From: Sarcocystis neurona | Taxonomy: Eukaryota; Apicomplexa; Conoidasida; Eucoccidiorida; Sarcocystidae | Reading direction: 5' to 3' | Length of the DNA: 64,000 nucleotides | NCBI GenBank assembly: GCA_000727475.1 | Contig: KL647314.1 | Coordinates: forward strand, 94,304 to 158,303 | In this document: positions 1-12,600 of the stretch, in pieces | How positions within the stretch are numbered: position 1 is the first letter of the stretch | How the letters are laid out: each line of letters begins with the position of its first letter | Program-made: the position numbers and the translations under genes | The notes under the pieces: model-generated | What the model saw: the letters and a program-made list of their open reading frames with translations, nothing else | Told to the model about the DNA's origin: nothing | The model's database searches: none

Positions 1-1176
1 CCGGAGGGGAACGAACAACAGCAAGACCAACAACAGGAACAAGCACTGCGGCAGCACCAGCAGCAAGAACGGCAGCGGGCGCATACGCGACAACAGCAAC
101 GACAGCCGCAGCAGCGACTCCAGGAGACGCAGGAAAAGCAGCAACAGCAGCAGGCGGTAAGGGCGTCCCAGCCAAAGGGCGACTACGGTCAGAGGGAGCA
201 GCGGCAGCACGAGCCTCCAATTAAAGCACCTGCTCCTTCGTCTTCTTCTTCTTCTCGGGAAGGTGTTGAACAGCAGAAGGTGCGAATGGAAGAGAAGAAC
301 GAAACCACAGGTCATGAGAAGCGTACTGAGGAGGAGTTTGTTACTGCAGGAGATGGTCGTGCCGAAGCAGCAGCAGCAGCAGAAGCAGCAGCCACCCGCG
401 GTGTATGTGGAGGCGTGACCCTACGAAGGGGCAGTATCGCTGGCGAGAAGAGGACCAGCAGCACCCCCGGCATCGACGAAGGGAGCAGCGGGCCACGTTT
501 TACCGAGAAAAGCAGCATAGCGGGCAGCAGCAGACCTCAAGCAGGTAGCGTCAGCGACACCCGAGACAGCGGAAGCAGCAGTCCCGGCTCACACAACAAC
601 CCCACCGCAAGCGCTGAGGACAGGAAGCCAGCTACAAAGGACAAATTTGTCCCTTTTGTGGAGACGGTTGGGAAAGGGGACGGCAAGCATCTTCCAGGAG
701 AAGGTCGTGGGCCACCAGTGCGCGACGTCGTCGAGCGCGGGGCGTCGACCTCTGCTGCAACTGCGTCACTCTTGTCGGGACGCGGAGACGGGAAGCCACA
801 ACCGCAGAAACAGCGAACCGGATTGGCAGCAGCGGAAGGGCAGCAAGAGCAGCGGCAGCAGCAGTGGCAGCAGCCAGTGGTGGTTGGCGACGTCGAAGAG
901 CGGCAACAACGTGGAGAAGAGCTTCCTCCCTCCGACCAGCTGCAGCAGACACGCGGCGAATTCTGTGGGGAGCAGCAGCAGCAGCAAAAAGCACATGCTG
1001 CGGAATTCAGACGCGCGGATGATCGCGACCAGGGAGGAGGTGGTACTTGTATGACGAGGGATGCAGGACCAGCAGCATTGAAGAAGCCTTCTCTCTTCAA
1101 GCAACTGCGACAGCAGGAGCAGCGAGAGCGGCAGCAGCAGCAACAGCGAGAGCAGCAACAACGGCAGCAGCAGTAA
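1..1176 (+). CDS. Gln-rich hypothetical protein, 3' part (5' end outside window)
   Basis: Frame 1 stays open from the first base to a TAA at 1,174-1,176 (391 codons), so the gene starts left of the window. The left third and the extreme C-terminus are Gln/Arg-rich (CAG runs). Between them are Ala-, Ser- and Gly-rich stretches and some ordinary charged sequence (for example MEEKNETTGHEKRTEEEF near 289). I see no domain. The in-frame GTG at 280 is not a start. The opposite strand also has long open frames, but these are the expected CTG shadow of the CAG runs. The last residues come from a CAG run, so the true end could instead lie in a downstream exon; 1,440-2,230 holds CAG-bearing, exon-like scraps. 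Function unknown. Confidence 0.5.
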   Translation, partial: PEGNEQQQDQQQEQALRQHQQQERQRAHTRQQQRQPQQRLQETQEKQQQQQAVRASQPKGDYGQREQRQHEPPIKAPAPSSSSSSREGVEQQKVRMEEKNETTGHEKRTEEEFVTAGDGRAEAAAAAEAAATRGVCGGVTLRRGSIAGEKRTSSTPGIDEGSSGPRFTEKSSIAGSSRPQAGSVSDTRDSGSSSPGSHNNPTASAEDRKPATKDKFVPFVETVGKGDGKHLPGEGRGPPVRDVVERGASTSAATASLLSGRGDGKPQPQKQRTGLAAAEGQQEQRQQQWQQPVVVGDVEERQQRGEELPPSDQLQQTRGEFCGEQQQQQKAHAAEFRRADDRDQGGGGTCMTRDAGPAALKKPSLFKQLRQQEQRERQQQQQREQQQRQQQ

Positions 1177-4100
1177 GCTACTGGACATGCATACAAGGGA
1201 CGTGTGTGCAGTGGGGACGACTGGCGTATGCGTGTCTATGTACACTTGTATCCGTTTTTTTATCCACTCGTGTACACGTATATACATATATGTATATATA
1301 CGTACATGTAGACTATACGTGCACACACGTGCATTTGCTGCATCTGCGTGCGTGTGCCTGTCCGTGGATATAAATGTGTATACACTCGTATATATATTTA
1401 CCAGTTGCTGGTTTTTTTTGTAAGCCTAGCGCATCGGCTTGACCGGCACTGCTGCAGCAGGAAGAGGAGCTTGACGCGTCGGTGTAGAGCCTGTTGAGGT
1501 CTCCGGAGTTTGCTGAAGGCGCCGGAGAGCCAATAGACCTGCATTTTCCTCGGGCACAGGTCGAGGGGCGCGGCCACTATTCAGCGCAGCAATGACAGCG
1601 GCATCGACAACAGTCTCATGAAGTCGGGAGAAACCAGGTAGACACAGCAGCAGAGTCCTGGAAACAGAAGGAGTGCTGGCAGCACGAGGGCCGCCGCATA
1701 AGGCACACAGTCAGGACAGCAGCAGCAGCAATCCCAACGGCAGCGACATGGATAAGAAAGTCTGTGTAGCACTACTCTGAAGATCTATTCAGCCGGTGGA
1801 GAACGAGAGGCACACGAGAGCGCTGATTGTCGGCGGTAGCAACAGAAGAGACAGCAGAGGACGCTAGTTCTCGTTAAAATGCTGCAATGTTCTCTATACT
1901 CAGCAGCGTCCTGCACAGTGCCGCAGAAGCCACTTGTCTCTGCTGTTCGTCTAGGAGGCGACCCTCCTTTTTTCAGCGGCAGCGGCACCTCCAGCGGTAA
2001 CAGCTCGACGTGCCTCGCCGCCGATCCAGTATATCAGCCCACCAGAGTAAATGAACCGCAATAGTGCTCTAAGCTGGAGGCGGTTAAACTGCCCGGCTTG
2101 AAGAGGAACGTTCGCTGTTTTCTTCTGCAAATGCAGGAGCGGCAGCAGAGAGAAACTAGTTGATTGACACAGCAGTGTTGTGGCAGCTCCGGCAGAGGTA
2201 GTTAAAGATGAGAATGCCACTTTGCTAACAGATGGCGAAGCCGCACTCTGCTACTGCAAGACTTCGCTCAATCTAATATATCAGAGAGACTTGACCAGTG
2301 TTGGAGTCAGGCACCATAACCTTTGTCTTTTCAAAACATCCCTGTGAAGCAACGTTAGGGACGGAAAATGAAACAGTCAGACATGCTACGGCTTCTGTCG
2401 AGTTAAAATTCTGAGAACCGATTCAGTGTAAAGCAACAGACAGCATTATAAGCCATATACCTTGATGTGTCAGCGAACCAATTTATCAAGCGTCTGTGCC
2501 GTATCTGTACTTCTGGACGTTTAACAAGTAAACAGATCGCCTGTAGCCTCAACGACGTATATCCGTATGTATATATATGCGTATATGGCTACATATGTAT
2601 AGATACACAGGTACTACCGGTATGAAGTGTGTACGCATCTCAACAGCTGCGACACCTCTGCAACAGAGGAGAATACAGAAGGTACCGGCTACAACAGCAG
2701 GCCGCATCTGACTACAATGAAAAATAAGGTACCACTGATTGAATTCCTCACAATTCATGAACAAGACAGTTCAAGAACGAGGTACCGCTATTCACGTACG
2801 CGGCGCATCCTTTTTTTAAAAAGTTGTATGATACGGTTTCATTCCACTTCGCTTGTCCTCCTTCGGAATACCGACGACAATCGTACTGCACGTCAGCAGA
2901 GTAGCACCGGCGGTTGCGATACGTTACCACGCGCCTGACGGCTCCTATGGATCTATACCGAAGTATTCTGTACCACTAAGTCCATTCAAAGCTGTTTTGC
3001 GTATCTTGGCAGGAAGACGTTCCCTGTAGCCACGCACACTTTGAACTGTGATCCCCAGAATATTGACCCAGGCTTGTCCACTTCGCTGTCAACGGCGTGT
3101 TACCATAGATTCAGCTCAAAAGATTATCGCGTGCACTTATTCCTCCTTGGTTCATCAGCACAGACGTCACAGCGACGGCGTACAACTGCTTTGTTCCAAG
3201 GTGCTAACATCATCTTCTCTTTCCAAACACACTAAGACAACAAGAGAGTTTCCCAGTTGTTTGGCGGTTCTCAGCTGCTCCATTGTGTCTACACAGGTCG
3301 TATTCTGGTGGACCAAGGCAAGCCTTTCGGAGTACACAACTGTTCTACTTCAATTGTGAGCATGCGCGGGCTATCAATATATGAGTACTGAAACACGTTG
3401 TTCAAGGCGGATCGTCTTGTGCCTTTTTCTGACGGAAAACCCGTCCTTTCAACACAGTGACACACGAGTTACCTGTTGCAGTAGTAGGACAGTGCTCATT
3501 CGGTCTCTCGTTGCCGAAAGAGCGCACCCCGGCCGCTGTGCATTTGAATGATATGCTCCCGTGTCACGTTATATTGGAGCAGAACTATTTTGTTCCAATG
3601 TAGTACCACATCCGCTTCTCCTTCTGTGCCTATTTTGACAGTGTTTTCCCCCCGCCGTTATATTTGCGCCTCTAATGTTTTTTAGTCGCTCCGGTCCTAG
3701 AAGTGACACAGAGAGCTGTTCGGTGCTATCGATTATCCCATGAATGACCTCTGCCGTTACGCTGGAAAGACCGATTCTGTTGCCTGTAGGCCCATGCGGA
3801 CTCGTATGACTTCACGTACATGCATATAGCGGGTTCGTAGTCTCTTCCGGGGGAACACCATCACATTAAAGCGTTACACAATTTGCGGCACAGGTGACGG
3901 CTGTTTTCTTTTTTCCAATGCACGTATTAAACCGCTTCCGAATACACTTCAACATTATTTTTACGTGCATACACTTGGTTTGGTCGCGTACCTACTTACA
4001 TGCCCATATGCGTGAGCTCTCGAGAATGACGGGCGTGTTTGGAAAATGACAAGCTGGGTATGCAGAAACAGGCGCGAGTTACAAGTGACCCACTTGTCTT

Positions 4101-6690
4101 ACAGCTTCGCAAGCCTTCAAATAGAGAAAGGAAACGAAAGGTACTTTACTCATAACTTCTTCTCCACAAGTACGTACAGGCCTGTATTCGCCTCTACGTA
4201 GCGGTGACTAATGATACAAAACAGCCCAGCTTACTAGCATTTGTGTACAGAAGCAGCGATAGTTCCCCACCTTATAATATTCCAGACGCACACACGCATG
4301 TGCGTGTATCTTTTTGCGCTTAGTATTGCATACGTGTGTACGCACATACCTGTGAGCTGCAGGTGGTGTAATGACGCTGACGTGTGTATGCTCGAGCTCG
4401 CTGTTGATATTGTTCTGTTGCAAAGAAGGAAAGACCTTTCCAGTTCAGTTTCTCCTTGCATTCCGAATAGCCCGTGCCGCGCGCACGAGTGGAAGTGTCC
4501 TACGTCATCTCAGAGCTATCTTGTACATTCGAAATCTCGTACACGAGTACATATAGTCACTAGTTGTGGGTGGAAAGGCCGGTCCACGCAAAGAGGGACT
4601 TCCACCGACCGTATCCACCACCGCTCCTGATGCTCCTATCAAAACATTCTGCAGGCGCATCTCTGTACTCGGGATCTCACAACACTACACATGCATCAAG
4701 TGCCTTTCTGTCAGTCTACTGTCTTGTCCGGCGTGCCGATAGATTTACCAGCACAGTTATCCACACGCCGCGTATCTGTGTCCTTTCTTCCTGTCTCTCT
4801 CTTCCTCTGTCTGTTTCTATATATATACGTATGCAGGAGGTCACCCAGAGGCGCTTCTCTACCCAGCATTCACTCGTTGCCGCATGCCAGTGGAGAACAG
4901 CGGTCGCTGGTGCATGCGTGCAGCAAGACTATCCAGAAGATTAGCAAAGCCAAACTGTAGCCACGTACAGCAACGGAGACACGAATAATATTTTCACTTT
5001 CATCCTGCTCGTTTCCTTCCTTTGGACACTTGTAAAGGACTGTGTAGTTGCAACAGACGAAGGATGATACCGATGCGACTCCACGGGGCTCTGCTCTGTC
5101 CGCCGTTCGTACACCTCCTCATCGCACCCGTTGTAAGATGCATGCGCGCAGGAGAGAAAAACAGGAAAGTTTCACCGTTTCATTACTATCCCAATCGTAT
5201 ATTTGAGATTGTGAAGGAAGTGTCGAGAAATAACATTCACAGCTGACTGTGGACTTCCTCGTTACCGGCGCATTGCCGCCACACAACGGCAATGCACGTG
5301 CAAGAGCAGTCGCACATCCATTACGAGTGGAATAGACTGGATACAGTACGAACACGAGACCTTCGTCCCTTTCCCAAGACCTCGTTGTTGCTGGAAGATT
5401 AAGAGAAGCCGAGTAAGCGAGCGGGACAGCCGTAGAAACAGCAGCTGCAGCCTGCGGAAAATCTCCGCCCCAGGCGCAGACTGAGGAGCAGTTCTGCCTT
5501 GGAGCAGCAAAGGCGACAGCACCTTTGATAACGGCCTTTGCACATGTCAACAGTCAACAGCAACAGAAGTGACTGGCCGCGGAAGTTGTAGCGGAGAAGC
5601 GCCAGCGGACTATCGCTGCAGAACCAGCAGCACAACCGAGAAATGCCGTAAGAACAGCAGCAACACGCACGTGAAGCACCAGCAGCAGCAACCGGTTCAA
5701 GCAGTTGTATCAGAGAGGAGAAAATGCGGAAGAGGCTACGCCGACATGCAGATGGGAAAGCGCAAACGTCCGCGAAAGGAGCAGCGGTAGACCAGCAGCG
5801 CCCGGCCCACTGCTGCTTCTGGAGGGGCAAGTCTTCCTGGCAACGTGCTATGACTGCCGTCAAGGTGGTGCCTCCACCTGCTTTATTTGCCCAGATGCTT
5901 TTCTTGCACCCTTTTGCAGCTACCGCCGCTACGTAGGCTGCCAGTCTGTTCCGCGTTACCTCTAGTGTTGCTTTGTCAGCCCTCTCTGGCGTGGGTTTTA
6001 CTCTTGTGTCAAAACTGCTGTTGGTAAACTCCTAGCTCGCCTTCTTTGTCCTATTTTCCTTACCTGTGTTTGAAATCTCCCCATGTCTCTGTTTTCTATC
6101 CGGAAAGAATCTGCTGCTACCGGTGGTGCGCCTGAAAATTACTGCTGCTGGTACGGAATAACACACGTGGCCGCATAGATTGCCATACAGGTGGGCTGCA
6201 CGGACCCACCAACTGTTCTCCGCGGCTTCTTCGGCAGACGCTGCTGCTAAGGAGCTCTTCGTGCTGCTGCTTTATCAGGATCTACGCAGATACGACAGCG
6301 GCAGCAGACGAGACAAAGCAGCTGTCACCGCAGCTGCCTGAGCACTGCCTCCTCTTGCCGCTGTCGCGGCGATGAGGCAGCCCTCTTGCTGCTGCAGTTG
6401 AGCAGCCTCTCTTGCTGCCGCAGCATCAAGAATTCTTCTGCCGCGACCGCAGTGAATCCCCTCTATGCTGCCTGTACTGGCGTCTGCGTCTGCTGCTGCA
6501 GCGGTAGAAGCCTCTGCACCGTCTTCTGCTGCGTCTTCCGCGTCTGCTGCCTCTCAGCGTCTGTGCGTCTCCTTCTGAAGCAATTTCTGCGATACCTGCG
6601 GTGCACTGGCGTATCTCCTTCCGCAGCGTCTGCGCTGCTCTTGCCGGCTTCTCCTTGCCCGTGCTGCTTTTCCTGTTCCTTCTCCACACC
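1177..6690. other. Region without a resolved gene, upstream of ISY1
   Basis: 1,190-1,420 is TA/TG/ACGT microsatellite. 1,440-2,230 has short CAG-bearing, exon-like stretches in changing frames that may be further exons of the first gene; none could be fixed. 2,230-5,250 is repeat-poor, with only short open frames of chance length on both strands. 5,540-5,790 is a CAG-rich patch with a 74-codon open frame (5,569-5,790). 5,960-6,690 is CTG-rich leader or 5' flank of ISY1, with pyrimidine-rich sequence directly before the start codon. Confidence 0.5.
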
Positions 6691-9600
6691 ATGGCGCGCA
6701 ACGCAGAAAGAGCCAACGCGGTGCTAAACAAATGGCTCGCCGTGAAGGACGCGGTCATCAAAGGCGTCGTTACAAGAGAGAGGCGTCCCAGAGATGTTAA
6801 CCAGTGCAATGACCTCCAGGAGGCGGAAAAATGGTAATAACCACAGCACGCCGCTGCTTTCTTTCTTGGGTGATCCTGCTGTGTTGTGTGACACATGACA
6901 TACTGCTGAGGGTGGTGGTGTTACCACTGGTCCTGTCCGCGCTACTCTTGCTTTTGCGCGGCAAATGCTGGGGTGCTGCCTGGCGTGTCCCCACTGTTGC
7001 TGCTACTGGGGCGCTGCTGCTGCGCTGCTCTGTCGCTGCTGCTCTGCTTTGTCGCTGTTGTTTCTGCTTCCGTTTATACTCGTGCGCCGCTGTCTTTCGT
7101 ACTACGGCTGCTGCTCTTGGTGCCTGGGGTTGGAGCGCGAGTGGTACGACATCCGCTGCTACCGCAGATATTGCCGACACTTCTGCTGCTTCCGCGTGAT
7201 TGCTGAAGCCGCTGCTGCTGCTGACGCTGCTGTTGGCATGCTGCTGGAGTGTGGAAACTGAGGTAGCGGATTTCCATCCACTTGTTGATGCGGTTGATGA
7301 TGTCTCTGATTCTTTCATGCCTGGTGGTGCTGTGGGTCTTGTTCTTCGTGCCGCTGCTGCCGTTGTAGCGCTGCTCCTGCTGCCGAGCCTCTTTCCGTTG
7401 CTGCTGCTGTTGCGGTTACCGTCTTGCTGCCGCGGGTGCCCCACTGCCGCTGCAGGAGCTGCTGCAGCTCGTCTCACTATGCTTCACGCGCTGCTGCCTT
7501 GCTGCTGCTGCTGCAAGGGCTGCTGCTGCTGCACGGGCTGCTGCTGGTGCAAGCACTGCTGGTGCTGCAAGGGCTGCTCCTGTTGATGTTCTTGCTGCTG
7601 TTACTGTGGTGCTGTCGCATCTTCATGTGCTGCAGTGAAACTTGTGGCACCGCTGCTGCTGCCAGGGTCTTGCAGCTGCCGCCGCTGCTTCCTGCTGGTG
7701 GCGCTGGTGCCGCTGGACACATGTGTTTCTTTTAAGCGACACTTTCTGCTCATGCGCTCTTTTTCTTCGACAGGGTATTCTCCCCCGTAGAAGTTCTGGG
7801 TGCGCGTTTCTCTATTACCTCTGTCTTTCTGTCCCTCTTTGTGCGGTTACCTAAAAAGACGAAGAGGGGAGAGACACTTGTAGGTCGGCATTCGTATATA
7901 TGTGTCTACATATATATAGTACATCTTCATATATGTGTATAAGCCGGTATGTGTGTGGTTGTGGCGATGTGAAAGTGCCACGCTCTCCAGAAGCGCGAGA
8001 CTGCGAGGAAGCTGCGTGGTGTGCTGCTGGTGGCTCAAATGCAGCTGCAGGAGATATGTTTTCTTCCGGTGCTGCGCGGTGGCTGCTGCTTCATTGCTGT
8101 TGCTGCTGCTGTCGCGGATGCGAGTGCCGTGTCCACTGCGCGTGCTGCTGTTGCTCTTGCGGCTCGTGCTGTTGCTGCTGCAGGCGGTGCGAGGTGATGC
8201 GGGGTATAGGGCGCATGATAGCGCAGGTGCAGGACGCAAGTCTGGGCGAGCATCGCATCCGAGATTTAAACGACGACATCAACAAGCTGATACGCGTGAA
8301 GAAGGCGTGGGAGGCACGAATCAAAGAGGTCCGTCTTTTTTTTCGGGCATTCATACGTGCGCGCATGCAGATAGGGCACACGTGTAAATATATATATGTG
8401 TACACGTGGCTCCTTGGGGACGGGTGCGCGTCCGTATAGCCATAGATATATTTGAAGAAGGCAATGGAGGTACGAATCGAAGAAGTCAATCTCATTTCTG
8501 TAGTCATTCGTACGTGTTGTGCATGGGGGTAGGGCATATATGTGAATATATATATATATATGTATATATAAGTGTTATTTTATGTACGTGGCAGGTTCGT
8601 GTAGCGACGAACATATCTGAAGAAGGCGTGGATGGCAAGAATCAAAGAAGTGAGTTTTATTGTGTAGTCGCACATACGTGCATGCGTGCGGATAGGGCAT
8701 ACACGTAAATATATACGTATACATGTGTATCCTTATGTACGTGTACACGTCCGTATAGCTGTAGATGTATCTGTATATACATATATATATATATCTCTGA
8801 AGACTTCAAAGTGTACGCATTTCTGCCTGTAGATTTTTTCTGCGTGTGTATCTGTTTCAAAGGCCACTTATGAATCTTGCGGAAAAGATGTAGCGTACAA
8901 GGGAATAGCATGTAGGAAGTAGTTTTTTCGTTTGTCCTCATCTCTGCACATGTGTTTCCCACCATCTGCGAGTAGATTTCTTTGCCTGTTTGCACACTGC
9001 CATGTACGTACGCGTAGGCATCTACCTGCTCCCATTATCCCCATGTACAAGTGGAATACGTGGGCGCAGAAGGACGCGTTGTGTTTTTCTTGTTACAGTC
9101 GAATACGCATCTTATCTCTTTGCCTTTTGTCTGTGTGAGCTACGGTTTTCCACAGAAATGTTAAAGACTTGACCGGTGTGTCACAGGGCTGGGTTGACAC
9201 TTACGAGAGGAACAGAGAAGGCGCGAAGAGGGCGGTGGTTGTTCACACATGTGTTTTAGTCCATAGTTGTGACTGCTGCTGTGTAACTATAGTGGTAGGC
9301 TACAGCAGCAGCAGGTCGCAGTGCGGCAGTGTTGCTGCTGCCGCTGTGGCCGCTGCCCTGGGTTGGCTGCTGTGGCTTGCTGCAGCTCATGCGCTGTTGC
9401 TGAGAGACACAAGAGAGGAAATACCGCTGCTGCTGCGGACGTGGACCCTGCTGCTGCTGCTGCGGACGTGGAGCCTGCTGCTGCTGCTGTCGACGTGGAC
9501 CCTGCTGCTGCTGCTGTGGACGTGGCGCCTGCTGCTGGTGCTGGGGACGTGGACCACGCTGCTGGTGCTGGGGACGTGGACCTTGCTGCTGCTGCTCCTA

Positions 9601-12600
9601 CGGGTTCTGCTGATGTTGCGGATCCTTCTGTTGCGTTTCTCTCCGCAGTTGGGAGGGCCGGATTACTCGGCTTCTTCGGCGTCTCTCGAGGCAATGAGTA
9701 AAATGAGTGCTGCAGGCGTGGATGGCTACATGTATTTTGGAGCAGCCAAGGAGCTCAAGGTATGCGTGTTTTCTACTCCTGTACGTAGCTATATGTATCT
9801 GTCATGTGAAACGTGCGCCATTCCTTCTTCGTCTCGCTCTTTCTGTACATTAAATATATTTTAATATTATATGTGTGTGCATGTGCACTTATATTCAGTA
9901 TATATGTGTGCATGTATATGCACATACGTACATATACATATATATATATATGTGTATATATATATATGTATATATATATGTATATATAATACATATATAT
10001 ATGTACGTATATATATATATATATCTATATACATGCAGCCAAAGGCACACGTGTAGACGTAGATGTATATGGGGGTGTTGTGTGGGTATGGCCATCTCTG
10101 TTATCTTGTGTATGGCACTGCGCAGCAAAGCAGTTCCACACGCGCTCGAGGCACAAGCGCAATGAAGGATACGTACAAAGTTCATGTATTTATTCACATC
10201 AATAGAAGTAGACACACGTGTCTACACATACGCATATGTATACATATGTATAAATGTCGCTGGGATTGGACGATGTACCTAATTCTCTGTGAACAGGATG
10301 ATAAATTATCTTTAGCACGAGAAATCTTAAACCTGGTGAAGGCCCATACGTGTGTATATATGTACGGTGTGAACCGTACACATATATGTGTATATATATA
10401 CGTATATATCTATATGGCCTAACTTTCCCTTAACACACACATGTCCACTCTAATATATTCACCGCACACACGAAGAAGCGGTCATGTAAAGAGTCCTTCA
10501 TCCGTGTCGGTTTACCTCTAATCGTCTGCTCTGACCTTCAGTCATCCTCGTCTTCTTACGCAAGTAGCCAAGGAAATTCTTGAAGACAGCACACCGTTAT
10601 TGCGTTCTGTAACTGCCTGTATACACCGCGTCCTGTATGTATTTCGTGGTGTTCCTGTGTGAGAGCTTTTGCGCATAGTTACACATGTACGTAGCCACGT
10701 ATATCTGTTGTACAAACTGTATGTATACGTATATATGTATATATATATGTGTATACCTGTATAAGTACATAGAAGTTTAGATCTGCAGAATATGCATGTA
10801 TATATATACGTATATTATTATACATGTTTGAATGTACGGATACACATGTGTAGTAGGGAGAGACGCGCGTTACATACGCTTCGTGTATACGTACATGTAT
10901 GTGCAGGCAGATGTGACGTATCTGTGTGTGTATCCAACCAAGTAAATAGATATGTATGGAGCTGTCGTAGTCTGTGCGGGTGCCCGTTTTTTGCTGCAGG
11001 GCGTGCGAGAGTTGCTGGAGAGGGAGGCGCTCGAGGACCAGAAGCCCCGAATAACACGCGCGATGCTATTTAAACGTATCACGCCTGATTATTACGGATG
11101 GAGAGACGAAGTACGTGTTCTTTTTCGAATGGTCGTTTGGGCCGCTCACGCCATATCAGTGATCACATGTATCCATTTGTGTGGGGGACTCAATCTCCTC
11201 ATAAAGGATTATATGTGTCTGTGTGTAGACACGTAGGTGTTTGTGCCTGTGTCTAGACGCTGTCGTATCAGTGTCTACATATGTGTGCACATACACACAT
11301 ATATGTGTACACGTAGGTGTGCGTGCATGTGTCTAGACACCGTCGTATCCGTGTCTACATATATGTAAACATATACATGTGTGTCTCATGAGATACACAG
11401 TTGTGCGGTCATATGTCTAGACACTGTCGTCTCAGTGTCTACATAGATGTACACACACACACATATGTGTGTGTGTCCCGTAGATACGTAGGTGCGTGTG
11501 CCTATATTTATAGACACAGTCGTATCAGTGTCAGCATATGTGTACACACGTATGTATGTATGTCTGTGTGTGTGTGTGTGTGTAAACACGCAGGTGTATG
11601 TGGCTATGTCTAGACACTGTCGTGGCTGGGTATCATATCAGGTGCGAATATATATATGTTGCGAACTTACCCCGTGCAGTTCTGAATCTCGTACGTAGCA
11701 TCCCTCTCTGTCTTTCTGTGGAGATGAAAAATACGCCTGCCCGACGTCTCTTTGTATGGATCTGCAGTGCGTGGCTGTCTACCCGTAGGTGTTCACGTAC
11801 ATACCCTTTTAGGCGTGCGTAGACCCGTATCCCTGTTTATCTATGTGTTCATACAAACGTGTCCGTGTCCACCTCGAATGCTTCGTACGCTGCTGTTATC
11901 GGTGAAAGCCGGCACCTGCACTGCAGTTGGAGGAAGTCGACGCAGCAGCGGTCTCTTGCATCACTTGCCAACGCAGGCGCCTTGCCACTTCTTTTCTGCT
12001 TCTGAACCTGGTGGAAAACTGCCCTGTTTATAAGGCAGTGTCACCGCCTTTGTGATCTCTGCGCACATATCTGGAGTAGAGAAACGCAGTAGTTTCTCAC
12101 TGCCTGTGCGTATATGTGTACGTGTTTTCTGAGTAATCTTGTGTAGATCCATATCGTCCTATCTGTGTAGAGCAATAGTATATGTATACATATTTTGTGT
12201 CGTCAGCATTTGCTACACGCATACATATATATATATATATTTATACATACAGCACATACAGCAGATCTGCCCGTGTCTGTGCTTTAGTATTTATAAAGTC
12301 AGGTGCGTCTGCTTGTGTGTGAAGATTCATTCAGAAACGTATGCATATATGTACGTCTTTCATGTGTGTATGTCGGTGTATTTATTTATCTCTCTATACA
12401 AATCTAGTATAAGGACATGCATGTATGCGTTTTGTGTACAAGATTAGTGTATACAGAGTGTATGCTCTTGTACACGTACAGATACATATATATATGCATT
12501 TTCACTCGAGAACGTATGCGTATATACGTCTTTCCTGTGTATATGCCGGTTTAATTTTGCCTATCTACACAGGTGCATATATATATATATGTATGTGTAT

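Noticed and set aside
6797..7477. 226-codon - strand open frame, Ala/Ser/Gln-rich
   Set aside because: It is the CAG shadow of the CTG array in ISY1 intron 1; the + strand has the proven exons on both sides.
8406..8708. + open frame through the ISY1 exon 2 repeat copies
   Set aside because: Explained by the tandem triplication and TATA microsatellite; it does not continue the ISY1 protein.
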